In this document: positions 42,876 through 52,176 of the stretch, piece after piece | Position numbering within the stretch: the first letter of the stretch is position 1 | Layout: every line of letters begins with the position of its first letter | Origin: Kumtagia sp044326205 | GTDB taxonomy: Bacteria > Pseudomonadota > Alphaproteobacteria > Rhizobiales > Rhizobiaceae | Length of the DNA stretch: 64,000 nt | Reading direction: 5' to 3' | Assembly: GCF_044326205.1 (NCBI RefSeq) | Contig: NZ_JBIRCY010000007.1 | Coordinates: forward strand, 1-64,000 | Notes under the pieces: generated by a model | Databases searched by the model: none | Told to the model about the DNA's origin: nothing | Seen by the model: the letters and a program-made list of their open reading frames with translations, nothing else | Program-made: the position numbers and the translations under genes

Positions 42876-43550
42876 TCAGTCGAGTGCCGATAAGGCGAAT
42901 ATCGAACTCGCCTCACTGACGATGGCGACATGCGCGGTGGCGGCGCGCTGCGAGGTTTCGGCATCGCCGCGCAGGATCGCGGTTACGATGGCGTCGTGCT
43001 CCTGCCAGGACTTCGCGAGACGGCCGGCGATGCGGAACTGGGCGCGCCGGAACGGTGACAGGCGGTCGCGCGTCTGCGTCGTCAGGTCGGCGATGTGCGG
43101 ACTGTGGGCACCGAGATAGAGCCGGGTGTGGAATTCCGTGTTGAACTGCTCGTAGTCTTCCTCCGCGCCCAGGCGCACCAGGCGCGCCGCGTCCTGGTGA
43201 TGGCGCTCCAGCGCGCGCCGCTCCGACACCGTCATGCGCTCGGCCGACAGCCTCGCGCAGATCCCTTCCAGTTCGGCCATGCCTTCGAACATCGAAGCCA
43301 GGTAATGCGGGGTGACGATAGCGACGATCGCCCCGCGGTTCGGCCGGCGGTCAACCAGCCCCATGGCGCTCAACTGGCTCAGGGCCTCCCTGACCGGCGT
43401 GCGTGATACCTCGTAGCGCTCGGCCAGCGCGGTTTCGTCGAGCTTCTCGCCCGGACGCAGCACGCCCGTGACAATGCGATCCGAGATGGCACGCACCATC
43501 TGGTCGACCGTCGTGCCTGCCCTAACGAGTTTCCTTCCCGATCTCTGCAA
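42876..43550 (-). CDS. GntR-family regulator, FCD subfamily
   Basis: A 224-residue regulator with a TTG start at 43550 that follows GGGAGGAAC. Residues ~10-75 are the winged helix (DRIVTGVLRPGEKLDETALA, YEVSRTPVREALSQLSAMGL). Residues ~85-215 are an FCD ligand domain with metal-ligand candidates in FNTEFHTRLYLGAHSPHI and WQEHDAIVTAILRGD. It is divergent from the biuret-type operon at 43811 and is the obvious local regulator. The 260-bp spacer contains the palindrome GTGCATGCAC (43659-43668), a possible operator, and the sigma-54 promoter. The preceding 42631-42875 spacer shows nothing. Confidence 0.88.
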   Translation of the reverse strand: MQRSGRKLVRAGTTVDQMVRAISDRIVTGVLRPGEKLDETALAERYEVSRTPVREALSQLSAMGLVDRRPNRGAIVAIVTPHYLASMFEGMAELEGICARLSAERMTVSERRALERHHQDAARLVRLGAEEDYEQFNTEFHTRLYLGAHSPHIADLTTQTRDRLSPFRRAQFRIAGRLAKSWQEHDAIVTAILRGDAETSQRAATAHVAIVSEASSIFALSALD

Positions 43551-43739
43551 AGTTCCTCCCGGCCTTGTTCCTGAATCGCGGCCGCCGAACCTTTTGCGAC
43601 AAGCCCCGTATGCCTACAATTTATGCATGTGTCAACATGGCTAATATTTAATCACACTGTGCATGCACTTAGCGCATTCTTAGCCTCATTCGCGCCTTGG
43701 AAATTATACAACACATTGTTTCTACGTCATAAAAATAGT

Positions 43740-43755
43740 TGGCATAGCCATTGCA
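43740..43755 (+). promoter_or_regulatory. sigma-54 (-24/-12) promoter of the biuret-type operon
   Basis: TGGCATAGCCATTGCA fits the RpoN consensus TGGCACG-N4-TTGCW, with the GG and GC pairs at the correct spacing. The predicted start of transcription is ~12 bp further, leaving a leader of ~45 bases to the ATG at 43811. Confidence 0.75.
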
Positions 43756-43810
43756 TACACATTCCTAACGGACCAATGCCTGTTTCCTCGAACGCTTCCG
43801 GAGCATCCTC

Positions 43811-44938
43811 ATGAATCCGCAGTTCCTGATCAATCGCCGCCGTTTCCTGCAAACCTCGGCCGCCGGCGCCGCCCTCGGCATCGTCGGCGGCGGGCTGCCG
43901 CTGCAGAGCGCGCTCGCCGCTTCCGCCACCATCGGCTTCATCTATGTCGGCCCCAAGGACGACTATGGCTACAATCAGGCCCATGCCGAGGGCGCGGCGG
44001 CGCTGAAGGCGATCGAAGGGATCACGATCGTCGAGGAAGAGAATGTGCCGGAAACCGTCGATGTCCAGAAGACGATGGAATCGATGATCAATCTCGACGG
44101 CGCGTCGCTGCTGTTCCCGACCTCCTTCGGCTATTTCGACCCGCATATGCTGGCGATGGCGGCGAAATTTCCGGACATCCAGTTCCGTCACTGCGGCGGC
44201 ATGTGGACCGAGGGCAAGCACCCGAAGAATACCGGCTCCTATTTCGGATATATCGGCCAGGGCCAATATCTCAATGGCATTGTCGCCGGACACACGTCGA
44301 AGACCAAGAAGATCGGCTTCGTCGCGGCAAAGCCGATCCCGCAGGTTCTGCTCAACATCAATTCGTTCCTGCTCGGCGCGCGCGCGGTCGATCCGGCGAT
44401 CACCTGCCAGGTAATCTTCACCGGCGAGTGGTCGCTGGCGGTCAAGGAGGCGGAAGCCACCAACGCGCTGATCGACCAGGGCGTCGACGTCGTCACCTGC
44501 CATGTCGACAGCCCGAAGGTGGTCGTCGAGACGGCCGCCGGCCGCGGTGCCTTCATCTGCGGCTACCATGCCAACCAGTCGCCGCTGGCACCCGAAAAAT
44601 ACCTGACCGGCGCCGAGTGGAACTGGGCAAACGTCTACAAGATGTATGTCGAAAAACTGATGGCCAGCGAGGAACTGCCGAATTTCACGCGCGGCGGCCT
44701 GGCCGACGGTTTCGTCAAGATGAGCCCGCTCGGCCCGGCGGTCAGTGAGCCGGCTAAGAAGCAGTTCGATGATACGCTGGCGGAAATCATGAAGGGCGGC
44801 TTTGCCGTCATCAAGGGACCGCTCAAGAACAACAAGGGCGACGCTGTGGCGGCGGAAGGCCAGGTCTTCGTCGAAACTGCTCCGGAACTCGAAAGCATGG
44901 ACTATCTGGTCGAAGGCGTCGTCGGTTCGACTTCGTAA
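43811..44938 (+). CDS. BMP-family ABC transporter substrate-binding protein
   Basis: A 375-residue basic-membrane-protein (BMP)-type binding protein. The N-terminus is a twin-arginine leader (NRRRFLQTSAAGAALGIVGG ... SALAA). Family features: IGFIYVGPKDDYGYNQAHAEGA, ASLLFPTSFGYFDPHMLAMA, GYIGQGQYLNGIVAGHTSK. BMP proteins typically bind nucleosides, but members near ureide and triazine genes carry small nitrogen compounds. As first gene of the operon with biuret hydrolase and allophanate hydrolase it probably binds biuret or a related ureide, by inference. Confidence 0.88.
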   Translation: MNPQFLINRRRFLQTSAAGAALGIVGGGLPLQSALAASATIGFIYVGPKDDYGYNQAHAEGAAALKAIEGITIVEEENVPETVDVQKTMESMINLDGASLLFPTSFGYFDPHMLAMAAKFPDIQFRHCGGMWTEGKHPKNTGSYFGYIGQGQYLNGIVAGHTSKTKKIGFVAAKPIPQVLLNINSFLLGARAVDPAITCQVIFTGEWSLAVKEAEATNALIDQGVDVVTCHVDSPKVVVETAAGRGAFICGYHANQSPLAPEKYLTGAEWNWANVYKMYVEKLMASEELPNFTRGGLADGFVKMSPLGPAVSEPAKKQFDDTLAEIMKGGFAVIKGPLKNNKGDAVAAEGQVFVETAPELESMDYLVEGVVGSTS

Positions 44939-45002
44939 GGTCGTGCTGGAGAGGGTGGGGCGCAAGCCCGTCGATGGAACTGCCAACGCATCGGAGCAAT
45001 CC

Positions 45003-46121
45003 ATGACCGACATCGCGTCCAATCCAGCACCGAGCTTTCATTCTCCGGCGCTCTCATCCGCGCTTGAATGGCTGGCGCGTCGCGCGGAAGGCTTTGTCAT
45101 TCCCCTCGCCGCGTTGGTCGTCGGCATGGCGCTGTTTTCCGTCTTCATCGCGTTGCTCGGAAAATCGCCGGCGCAACTGTTCGAGTTGATGTGGCGCGGC
45201 GGCTTTGGGTCCTGGTTCTCGATCCAGAACACGCTTTCGCGAGCGGCCCCGCTGCTGCTCGCGGCGCTGTGCGTGGCGCTGCCGGCCCGGCTCGGGCTGG
45301 TGGTGATCGGTGGCGAAGGGGCGATCGTGCTCGGTGGTGTCGCGGCGGCGGCCGTCGCCGTCTGGGTGCAGAGCGCTCCGTCTTTCGTGGGCATTCTCCT
45401 GATGGGCATCGCGGGGGCGGTCGCCGGCGGCGTCTGGATCGGCGCCGTCGGCGCACTTCGCCATTATCGCGCTGTCAACGAAACCATCTCGTCGTTGCTG
45501 ATGGCCTATATCGCGATCGCGCTGATGAACCATCTGGTCGAGGGACCGCTGCGCGACCCGGCCTCGCTCAACAAGCCGTCGACGCATCCGATCGACCCGG
45601 CTTTCGTGGTCGGGCCGATGCCGGGGATGGATGTTCATTGGGGACTGATCGTCGGTGTCGTCGCCTGCGTGATCTCGTGGATTCTCATTGAGAAGACGCG
45701 CTGGGGTTTTGCCGCGCGCATCGCCGGCGGCAATGTGCGCGCGGCCCAGGTACAGGGTCTTGCCGTCGGTCCGTTGATCCTCGGCTTCTGCGCGCTGGCA
45801 GGCGCCTTTGCCGGGCTCGCGGGCATGATCGAGGTGGCGGCGGTGCAGGGCAACGCCAACGGCTCGCTGGCAGCCGGCTACGGCTATTCCGGCATCCTGG
45901 TCGCCTTCCTGGCGCGCCACAATCCGCTGGCGATCATTCCCGTCGCCATCCTGCTCGGCGGCATCGACGCTTCGGGCGGTCTGCTGCAGCGGCGCATGGA
46001 ACTGCCCGACGCCACCGTGCAGGTGCTGCAGGGCATGCTGTTCATCGTCATCCTGTTCAGCGAGACCTTCTACGGCCGCTTCAAGGCCTTCAATCCGGAC
46101 CTCTGGAAAAGGAGCGCATGA
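45003..46121 (+). CDS. BMP-type ABC transporter permease 1 (RbsC/NupB-like)
   Basis: A 372-residue inner-membrane permease of the BPD_transp_2 family with about nine hydrophobic segments, starting at FVIPLAALVVGMALFSVFIAL. The family core NETISSLLMAYIAIALMNHL and the GNVRAAQVQGLAVGPLI coupling-type region are visible. The ATG at 45003 has GGAG upstream. Its stop overlaps the next permease start (ATGATG), so the two subunits are translated in step. Confidence 0.9.
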   Translation: MTDIASNPAPSFHSPALSSALEWLARRAEGFVIPLAALVVGMALFSVFIALLGKSPAQLFELMWRGGFGSWFSIQNTLSRAAPLLLAALCVALPARLGLVVIGGEGAIVLGGVAAAAVAVWVQSAPSFVGILLMGIAGAVAGGVWIGAVGALRHYRAVNETISSLLMAYIAIALMNHLVEGPLRDPASLNKPSTHPIDPAFVVGPMPGMDVHWGLIVGVVACVISWILIEKTRWGFAARIAGGNVRAAQVQGLAVGPLILGFCALAGAFAGLAGMIEVAAVQGNANGSLAAGYGYSGILVAFLARHNPLAIIPVAILLGGIDASGGLLQRRMELPDATVQVLQGMLFIVILFSETFYGRFKAFNPDLWKRSA

Positions 46122-47047
46122 TGGAGCCCGTCGACATCGGCCTCTGGGGCGTGCCGCTCGCCATTCTGGCCGGGGCGATCCGTGTCTCCACTCCGTTCAT
46201 CTTCGTGTCGCTCGGCGAGGCGATCACCGAACGGTCGGGACGAATCAATCTCGGCCTCGAAGGCATTCTCGTCTTTGGCGCGATGTCGGCCTATGCGACC
46301 GCTGTGCTGACCGGCTCGCCATGGCTGGGCGTGCTGGTCGCTGCCGCGACCGGCGGGGTGTTCGGCCTCTTCCATGGCTGGATCTGCAAGTTCCCGAAGG
46401 TGAACGACATCGCCATCGGCATCGCACTGATGCTGTTCGGCTCCGGCCTCGCCTTCTTCTTCGGCAAACCGTTCATCCAGCCGTCGGCGCCGGACCTGCC
46501 GGCGATCCCCTTCGGCTGGTGGTCATCGATCCCGCAGGTGCAGGCCGCGCTCAGCATCAACGTGCTGTTCTTGATCGGCGCAGCACTGGCCGTGTTCCTG
46601 TGGTGGGCGTTCAAGAACACCCGCGCCGGCCTGATCCTGCGCGTCGTCGGTGACAGTTCGGATGCCGCCCGCGCCATGGGCCTCAATCCCGACACCGTGC
46701 GCCTATTGGCCACGGCGACCGGCGGCGCGCTCGCCGCCATCGGCGGCGCCTACCTGTCGCTCTATTATCCCGGAAGCTGGAGCGAGGGCGTGTCGTCCGG
46801 ACAGGGCCTGATGGCGGTGGCGCTGGTCATCTTCGCCCGCTGGAATCCGCTCGGCTGCTTCGCCGCCGCACTGCTGTTCGGCGGCGCGGGGGCGCTTGGG
46901 CCGGCGCTGCAATCCGTCGGCGTCACCCAGGGCTATTACCTATTCTACGCCGCGCCCTACCTGCTGACCCTCGCCATCATGATCCTCACCTCGTCGCCCG
47001 GCCGGTCGCTGGCCGGCGCACCCGGCGAACTGTCGATCACCAAATAG
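46118..47047 (+). CDS. BMP-type ABC transporter permease 2
   Basis: A 309-residue permease of the same family with about eight hydrophobic segments. Family motifs include ITERSGRINLGLEGILVFGAM near the N-terminus and RVVGDSSDAARAMGLNPDTVRLLA, the ATPase-contact loop. It pairs with the previous gene product to form the pore. It overlaps the previous gene by 4 bp and is followed 11 bp later by the biuret hydrolase gene. Confidence 0.9.
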   Translation: MMEPVDIGLWGVPLAILAGAIRVSTPFIFVSLGEAITERSGRINLGLEGILVFGAMSAYATAVLTGSPWLGVLVAAATGGVFGLFHGWICKFPKVNDIAIGIALMLFGSGLAFFFGKPFIQPSAPDLPAIPFGWWSSIPQVQAALSINVLFLIGAALAVFLWWAFKNTRAGLILRVVGDSSDAARAMGLNPDTVRLLATATGGALAAIGGAYLSLYYPGSWSEGVSSGQGLMAVALVIFARWNPLGCFAAALLFGGAGALGPALQSVGVTQGYYLFYAAPYLLTLAIMILTSSPGRSLAGAPGELSITK

Positions 47048-47058
47048 GAGTTTTCGCT

Positions 47059-47760
47059 GTGGATGCCATGCTGGAAATCTCCGAAAAATTCATCGAGGCC
47101 GATCCTTATCCATGGCCCTATAACGGCGCGCTCAGGCCCGACAACACAGCGCTGATCATCATCGACATGCAGACCGATTTCTGCGGTCCGGGCGGCTACG
47201 TCGATCACATGGGCTACGACCTGTCTCTGGTGCGCGCGCCGATCGAGCCGATCAAGTCGGTACTGTCAGTCATGCGGGCCAAGGGCTATACGATCATCCA
47301 CACGCGCGAAGGCCACCGTCCGGACCTCGCCGACCTGCCCGCCAACAAGCGCTGGCGCTCGCGGCGCATCAATGCCGGCATTGGCGATCCCGGCCCATGC
47401 GGCCGCATCCTGGTGCGCGGCGAACCGGGCTGGGACATCATCCCCGACCTCTATCCGATCGAGGGCGAGCCGATCATCGACAAGCCCGGCAAGGGCTCGT
47501 TCTGCGCGACGGACCTTGAACTCATCCTCAACCAGCGCGGCATCGAGAACATCGTGCTGACCGGCATCACGACCGATGTGTGCGTGCACACCACCATGCG
47601 CGAGGCCAACGACCGCGGCTTCGAATGCGTGATGCTGGAGGATTGCTGCGGTGCCACCGACTACGGCAACCATCTCGCGGCGATCAAGATGATCAAGATG
47701 CAGGGCGGCGTTTTCGGCGCGGTGTCGAATTCCAAGACCTTCGTGGAGCAGTTGCCATGA
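47059..47760 (+). CDS. biuH: biuret amidohydrolase (isochorismatase-like cysteine hydrolase)
   Basis: A 233-residue cysteine hydrolase that I recognise as close to the rhizobial biuret hydrolase, which converts biuret to allophanate and ammonia. Supporting stretches are DPYPWPYNGALRPDNTALII, HTREGHRPDLADLPANKRWR and LEDCCGATDYGNHLAAIKMI. Triad: Asp in IIIDMQTDF, Lys in KPGKGSF, Cys in TGITTDVCVHTTMREAND. Its GTG start at 47059 follows GGAG. It sits between the permease and ATPase genes of the importer, and allophanate hydrolase is encoded later in the operon, which completes a route from biuret to ammonia and CO2. Confidence 0.85.
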   Translation: MDAMLEISEKFIEADPYPWPYNGALRPDNTALIIIDMQTDFCGPGGYVDHMGYDLSLVRAPIEPIKSVLSVMRAKGYTIIHTREGHRPDLADLPANKRWRSRRINAGIGDPGPCGRILVRGEPGWDIIPDLYPIEGEPIIDKPGKGSFCATDLELILNQRGIENIVLTGITTDVCVHTTMREANDRGFECVMLEDCCGATDYGNHLAAIKMIKMQGGVFGAVSNSKTFVEQLP

Positions 47761-49301
47761 TCATCCCGCCGCCCGCCCCGCGCGAGAACAAGGCCGTCGG
47801 CGTCTCGACATTCGGCATGACCATGCGCTTCGGCGCCTTCACGGCGCTGGACGACGTGTCGATCAAGGTGCCGGCCGGCTCCTTCCACGCCCTGCTCGGC
47901 GAGAACGGCGCCGGCAAGTCGACGCTGGTGAAATGCATCATGGGTTTTTACCACCCGACCTCCGGCCAGATCATGGTCGACGGCAAGGAGGAGCCGATCG
48001 CCAGCCCGAAGGATGCTTCCGCGCTCGGGCTCGGCATGGTCTACCAGCATTTCACCCTCGTCCCGTCGCTGACCGGCGCGGAGAACCTCGTGATCTCGCG
48101 CGAGAACGTGCCGCGCGTCATCGACTGGGCCAACGAACGCAAGGCGCTCGCCACCTTCATGGAGACGATGCCGTTCAAGCTGCCGCTCGACGCCAAGGTG
48201 GCGGAGATGGCGGCGGGCGAGAAGCAGAAGCTCGAGATCATCAAGCAGCTCTATCTCGGCCGCAACTTCCTCGTGCTCGACGAGCCGACCTCGGTGCTGA
48301 CTCCAGGCGAGGCGGAGGAGGTGCTGGGGCTGGTGCGCGGCATGACGGTGGCGGGCGACCTGACCGTGCTGATGATCAGCCACAAGTTCCATGAGGTAAC
48401 ATCCTTCGCCGACGATTTTACGGTCCTGCGCAAGGGCAGGATGACGGGTACGGGCAGGGTGTCAGAGCATGACCGGCAGGCCATGGCGGCGATGATGATC
48501 GGCGACCAGCCGATCGCCAAGCTCGACACGCGCACCCATTTCAACGGCTCGTCGAAGACGGTGCTGGCGGTGAAGGGGCTCAAGGCGCCCGACCGCACGG
48601 GTCTCAAGACCATCAACATCGCCGACCTCGACGTGAAGTCGGGCGAGATCGTCGGCATCGCCGGCATTTCCGGCAACGGCCAGAAGGAGTTTCTGGAGGT
48701 GCTGGCCGGCCAGCGCCCACGCGATGCGGGCGAGGTCAAGGTCAAGGGCGCGCCCTATGGCGCGAGCCGTGGCGAGGCGCGGGTGCTCAACGTGCGCTTC
48801 ATCCCGGAAGAACCCCTGCGCAACGCCTGCGCGCCGAAAATGACCGTGGCCGAAAACATCGCCTTCCGTACTTTCGACCTCGGCAAGTCAGGCAAGCCGG
48901 TGAGGTGGGTGTCGGCCAGCGCCATCAAGGCCTATGCGGCGCAACTGGTTGCGCAGTTCAAGGTCAAGACCGCCTCGCTGGCCTCGCCGATCCAGTCGCT
49001 GTCGGGCGGCAACGTACAGCGTGCCGTGCTGGCGCGCGAACTCACCGGCGCGGTCGACCTGCTGATTGTCTCCAACCCGTGTTTCGGGCTGGATTTCTCG
49101 GCGGTGGCCGAAATTCGCGCCCGCATCATGAAGGCGCGCAATGCCGGTGCGGCGGTGCTGCTGATGTCGGAGGATCTCGACGAATTGCTGGAGCTCTCCG
49201 ATCGAATCCTGGTCATGTCCGACGGCGCGCTGGTTTATGAAACGCCGATCGCAACGGCCAGCGTGCAGGCGATCGGCGAGCACATGGCGGGGCACCACTG
49301 A
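47757..49301 (+). CDS. BMP-type ABC transporter ATP-binding protein (two NBDs)
   Basis: A 514-residue double-ATPase of the RbsA/NupA kind, starting at the ATG that overlaps the previous stop. The first domain is canonical: Walker A GENGAGKSTLVK, Q-loop MVYQHFTLVPSL, Walker B FLVLDEPTSVL, switch His MISHKFHEV; its signature AAGEKQKLEI is partial. The second has a degenerate Walker A (GISGNGQKEFLE) but a good signature LSGGNVQRAVLARELT, as is usual in this family. It drives the two permeases encoded just upstream. Confidence 0.9.
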   Translation: MIIPPPAPRENKAVGVSTFGMTMRFGAFTALDDVSIKVPAGSFHALLGENGAGKSTLVKCIMGFYHPTSGQIMVDGKEEPIASPKDASALGLGMVYQHFTLVPSLTGAENLVISRENVPRVIDWANERKALATFMETMPFKLPLDAKVAEMAAGEKQKLEIIKQLYLGRNFLVLDEPTSVLTPGEAEEVLGLVRGMTVAGDLTVLMISHKFHEVTSFADDFTVLRKGRMTGTGRVSEHDRQAMAAMMIGDQPIAKLDTRTHFNGSSKTVLAVKGLKAPDRTGLKTINIADLDVKSGEIVGIAGISGNGQKEFLEVLAGQRPRDAGEVKVKGAPYGASRGEARVLNVRFIPEEPLRNACAPKMTVAENIAFRTFDLGKSGKPVRWVSASAIKAYAAQLVAQFKVKTASLASPIQSLSGGNVQRAVLARELTGAVDLLIVSNPCFGLDFSAVAEIRARIMKARNAGAAVLLMSEDLDELLELSDRILVMSDGALVYETPIATASVQAIGEHMAGHH

Positions 49302-49969
49302 TGGCAGAGATTCCAGCCGCACCATTCCCGTTCACCTTCGACCCGAAGTCCATGGCGCTGGTGGTCATCGACATGCAGCGCGATTTCGCCGAGCCCGGCG
49401 GCTTCGGCGCGAGCCTCGGCAACGACGTGTCGCGCGTCCAGAAGATCGTGCCGACGGTGAAGAAACTCATCGAGGGATTTCGCGCTGCCGGCCTGCCGGT
49501 GATCCACACGATGGAATGCCACCGGCCCGACCTTTCCGACCTGCCGCCCGCCAAGCGCGACCGCGGCAACCCCACAATCCGCATCGGCGACGAGGGTCCC
49601 ATGGGCCGCGTTCTCATCGCCGGCGAGCCGGGCACGGCGATATTGGAGGAGCTAGCGCCGTTGCCCGGCGAGATCGTCATCGAAAAACCCGGCAAGGGCG
49701 CCTTCTATGCCACACCCTTCGGCGACGAGCTGAAGCGGCTCGGCGCGCGGCAGCTTGTCTTTGCCGGCGTTACCACGGAAGTCTGCGTGCAGACGACCAT
49801 GCGCGAGGCCAACGACCGGGGTTATGAATGCCTGCTCGCCGAGGACGCCACGGAAAGCTATTTTCCGGAGTTCAAGGCGGCAGCGTTGGCGATGATCCGC
49901 GCCCAGGGCGCGATCGTCGGCTGGACCGCGACCACCGACGAGGTGCTTCAGGGAATAGCGGATGCCTAA
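49301..49969 (+). CDS. cysteine hydrolase, isochorismatase-like (biuret/triuret hydrolase relative)
   Basis: A 222-residue paralogue of the biuret hydrolase gene 1.5 kb upstream. Triad: Asp in LVVIDMQRDF, Lys in IEKPGKGAFYAT, Cys in GVTTEVCVQTTMREAND. It shares CHRPDLSDLPPAK with the biuret hydrolase but lacks its N-terminal and C-terminal signatures. It could hydrolyse triuret, carboxybiuret or another N-acylurea feeding the same pathway; that is inference. Its ATG overlaps the ATPase stop by one base. Confidence 0.82.
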   Translation: MAEIPAAPFPFTFDPKSMALVVIDMQRDFAEPGGFGASLGNDVSRVQKIVPTVKKLIEGFRAAGLPVIHTMECHRPDLSDLPPAKRDRGNPTIRIGDEGPMGRVLIAGEPGTAILEELAPLPGEIVIEKPGKGAFYATPFGDELKRLGARQLVFAGVTTEVCVQTTMREANDRGYECLLAEDATESYFPEFKAAALAMIRAQGAIVGWTATTDEVLQGIADA

Positions 49970-50312
49970 TCTGAGTTTTGCCGGCCTCATAAACGGAGGC
50001 TGGCGCGATCTGGCGTTCGAGCATTTTCGCGACGGGATCGGGGTGCACTGGCTGCTCAAGGGCGGCCCGGTCGAACCGTCGGTCGCGGTCCTGAAATACC
50101 AGCCCGGCGCCGGGGTGCCGCGACACCGGCATGCAGGGTTGGAGACGATCGTGGTGCTGGAGGGCATCCAGTCGGACGAGAATGGCGACTATGCCGCCGG
50201 CAGCGTGGTGCTCAACCCGGTGGGCACGGAACATTCCGTATGGACGGAAAATGGCTGCGTCGTGTTGATCCAGTGGGACCTGCCGGTGATCTTCGTGAGG
50301 GAGACGATATGA
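49962..50312 (+). CDS. small cupin-domain protein
   Basis: A 116-residue cupin. The metal motif is GAGVPRHRHAGLETIVVLEG, and the second motif has GSVVLNPVGTEHSVW with the later His. It overlaps the neighbours on both sides (8 bp and 4 bp), so its expression is tightly tied to the hydrolases. A ChrR/AraC-like sensor cupin, an isomerase or a storage protein are possible; the context suggests a step or regulator in ureide degradation. The function is unknown. Confidence 0.8.
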   Translation: MPNLSFAGLINGGWRDLAFEHFRDGIGVHWLLKGGPVEPSVAVLKYQPGAGVPRHRHAGLETIVVLEGIQSDENGDYAAGSVVLNPVGTEHSVWTENGCVVLIQWDLPVIFVRETI

Positions 50313-52111
50313 TCGCGATTCGCCTCGACATCAGGAGCCTGCAGGAAGCCTATGCGGGCGGGCTTTCCGTTGAAGCCGCTATCGAGGCGGTTTTCGCCCG
50401 GCTGGAAGCCGTCGATGATCCCGGCATCTTCCTCCATCTCGCCGACAGGAAATCGTTGCTGGCCGAGGCCGGGGCGCTCGGCGCCTTCGATCCGGTTGCA
50501 AAACCGCTCTGGGGCGTTCCCTTCGCGGTGAAGGACAATATCGACGTCGCCGGCATGCCGACCACGGCCGCCTGCCCCGCCTTCGCCTACACACCGGACA
50601 AGGATGCGACCGTCGTGGCTCGGCTCAAGGCGGCCGGCGCTTTGGTGATCGGCAAGACCAATCTCGACCAGTTCGCCACCGGCCTCGTCGGCGTGCGTAC
50701 GCCCTATCCGGTCCCGCGCAACGCCATCGATCCGGCGCTTGTACCCGGCGGCTCGTCCTCCGGGTCAGCCGTGGCCGTGGCGCAAGGCATCGTCTCCTTT
50801 GCGCTTGGCACCGACACGGCCGGCTCGGGACGCGTGCCGGCCGGCCTTAACAACATCGTCGGGCTGAAGCCGACCGTCGGCGCGCTGTCGACCACCGGCG
50901 TGGTGCCTGCCTGCCGGACCCTCGATTCCGTTTCGATCTTTGCGTTGACGGTCTACGATGCCTATTCGGTGTTTTCGGTGGCGGCGGCTCCCGACGCCTC
51001 GGACCCCTATTCGAAGACCGTGGCAGTCGCACCATTGGCACCCTGCCCGCCGGTCGTGACCGTCGGCGTCCCGGCACGCGCCGACCGGCAATTCTTCGGC
51101 GACGCGGCCATGGAAGCCGGCTTCGACGCCGCGCTCGCAAAACTCCAGTCGCTGGGCTGCCGTCTCGTCGAGATTCCCTTCGGCGATTTCTACGACACCG
51201 CCAATCTCCTCTATGAAGGCGCCTGGGTGGCGGAACGTTATGCGACGATTGCCGGCTTCATGGACGCGCATGAGGCTGAAATGCATCCGGTGACCGCAAA
51301 GATCATCGGCGGGGCGCGAAAACTCTCGGCGGCGGATGCGTTTCGCGGCCTCTACGCGCTGCAGGCCTACAAGGCCAAGCTGGCGCCGCTGATTGCCTCG
51401 GTCGACCTGATCTGCGTGCCGACCGCGCCGACGCACTACACGGTCGATGCGGTGCTGACCGACCCGGTCGTCACCAACAGCCGCAACGGCACCTACACCA
51501 ATTTCGTCAACCTGCTCGACATGTGCGGCATTGCCGTACCTTCAGGCAAACGCTCGGACGGATTGCCGATGAGCGTCACGTTGCTCGCCGCTGCGGGCAA
51601 GGACGGGCTTGTCGCGTCGCTTGCCGAACAGGTGCATGCGCTGGCCGGCGTCCCGCTTGGCGGAACCGGCTGGCCGCTTCTCGCTGCACGGGAAAAACCA
51701 GCGGAGGCGGCCGACGGCATCGAACTGGCCGTCGTCGGCGCGCATCTCTCCGGCATGCCGCTGAACTGGCAGCTTCAGGACTTGGGCGCACGTTTCTGCC
51801 GGACGACGCGTACGGCGTCCTCGTACAAGCTTTACGCGCTGGCCGGCCAGAAAGTGGCCAAGCCCGGCCTTGTGCGCACCGCCGACGGCGGCGAATCCAT
51901 CGAGGTCGAGATATGGCGTCTCGATCCCGCGTCGTTCGGGCGTTTCGTGGCAGCAGTCCCGGCGCCGCTCGGAATCGGAACCTTGGAGCTTGAGGACGGC
52001 GCGAACTGCAAGGGATTCCTTGTGGAAAGCGCTGGCCTGCGCGGTGCAATCGACATTTCCAGGTTCGGGGGCTGGCGTCGCTATGTCAGCGAGGTCCTCG
52101 CCGCCGCGTGA
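50309..52111 (+). CDS. atzF: allophanate hydrolase
   Basis: A 600-residue AtzF-type enzyme that cleaves allophanate to two NH3 and two CO2. Residues ~1-440 are an amidase-signature domain: Lys in VPFAVKDNIDVAG, cis-Ser region PGGSSSGSAVAVAQG and nucleophile Ser in GTDTAGSGRVPAGLNN. Residues ~470-600 are the C-terminal domain typical of allophanate hydrolases (ELAVVGAHLSGMPLNWQL ... GARFCRTTRTASSYKLYAL and ENGANCKGFLVE-like DGANCKGFLVES). The two-domain length excludes a plain amidase. The ATG at 50309 overlaps the cupin stop. It could also serve products of urea or guanidine carboxylation, but no carboxylase is encoded here. Confidence 0.9.
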   Translation: MIAIRLDIRSLQEAYAGGLSVEAAIEAVFARLEAVDDPGIFLHLADRKSLLAEAGALGAFDPVAKPLWGVPFAVKDNIDVAGMPTTAACPAFAYTPDKDATVVARLKAAGALVIGKTNLDQFATGLVGVRTPYPVPRNAIDPALVPGGSSSGSAVAVAQGIVSFALGTDTAGSGRVPAGLNNIVGLKPTVGALSTTGVVPACRTLDSVSIFALTVYDAYSVFSVAAAPDASDPYSKTVAVAPLAPCPPVVTVGVPARADRQFFGDAAMEAGFDAALAKLQSLGCRLVEIPFGDFYDTANLLYEGAWVAERYATIAGFMDAHEAEMHPVTAKIIGGARKLSAADAFRGLYALQAYKAKLAPLIASVDLICVPTAPTHYTVDAVLTDPVVTNSRNGTYTNFVNLLDMCGIAVPSGKRSDGLPMSVTLLAAAGKDGLVASLAEQVHALAGVPLGGTGWPLLAAREKPAEAADGIELAVVGAHLSGMPLNWQLQDLGARFCRTTRTASSYKLYALAGQKVAKPGLVRTADGGESIEVEIWRLDPASFGRFVAAVPAPLGIGTLELEDGANCKGFLVESAGLRGAIDISRFGGWRRYVSEVLAAA

Positions 52112-52149
52112 AAGAGAGTTGGAGACCAGCGGCCTTATCCCATCGACGA

Positions 52150-52176
52150 TCTCCTTCCCACGCGGCTGGGGGAGGA
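52150..52176. repeat. imperfect hairpin between convergent operons
   Basis: TCTCCTTCCCA and TGGGGGAGGA can fold into an imperfect stem around CGCGGC. It lies in the spacer 52112-52405 between the 3' ends of the allophanate hydrolase and nickel permease genes. It resembles the palindromic intergenic repeats of rhizobia and may act as a bidirectional terminator. The rest of the spacer shows nothing else. Confidence 0.45.

Noticed and set aside
43659..43668. GTGCATGCAC as an NtrC site for the sigma-54 promoter
   Set aside because: It does not fit the NtrC consensus TGCACC-N5-GGTGCA; a GntR operator is as likely, and neither is proven.
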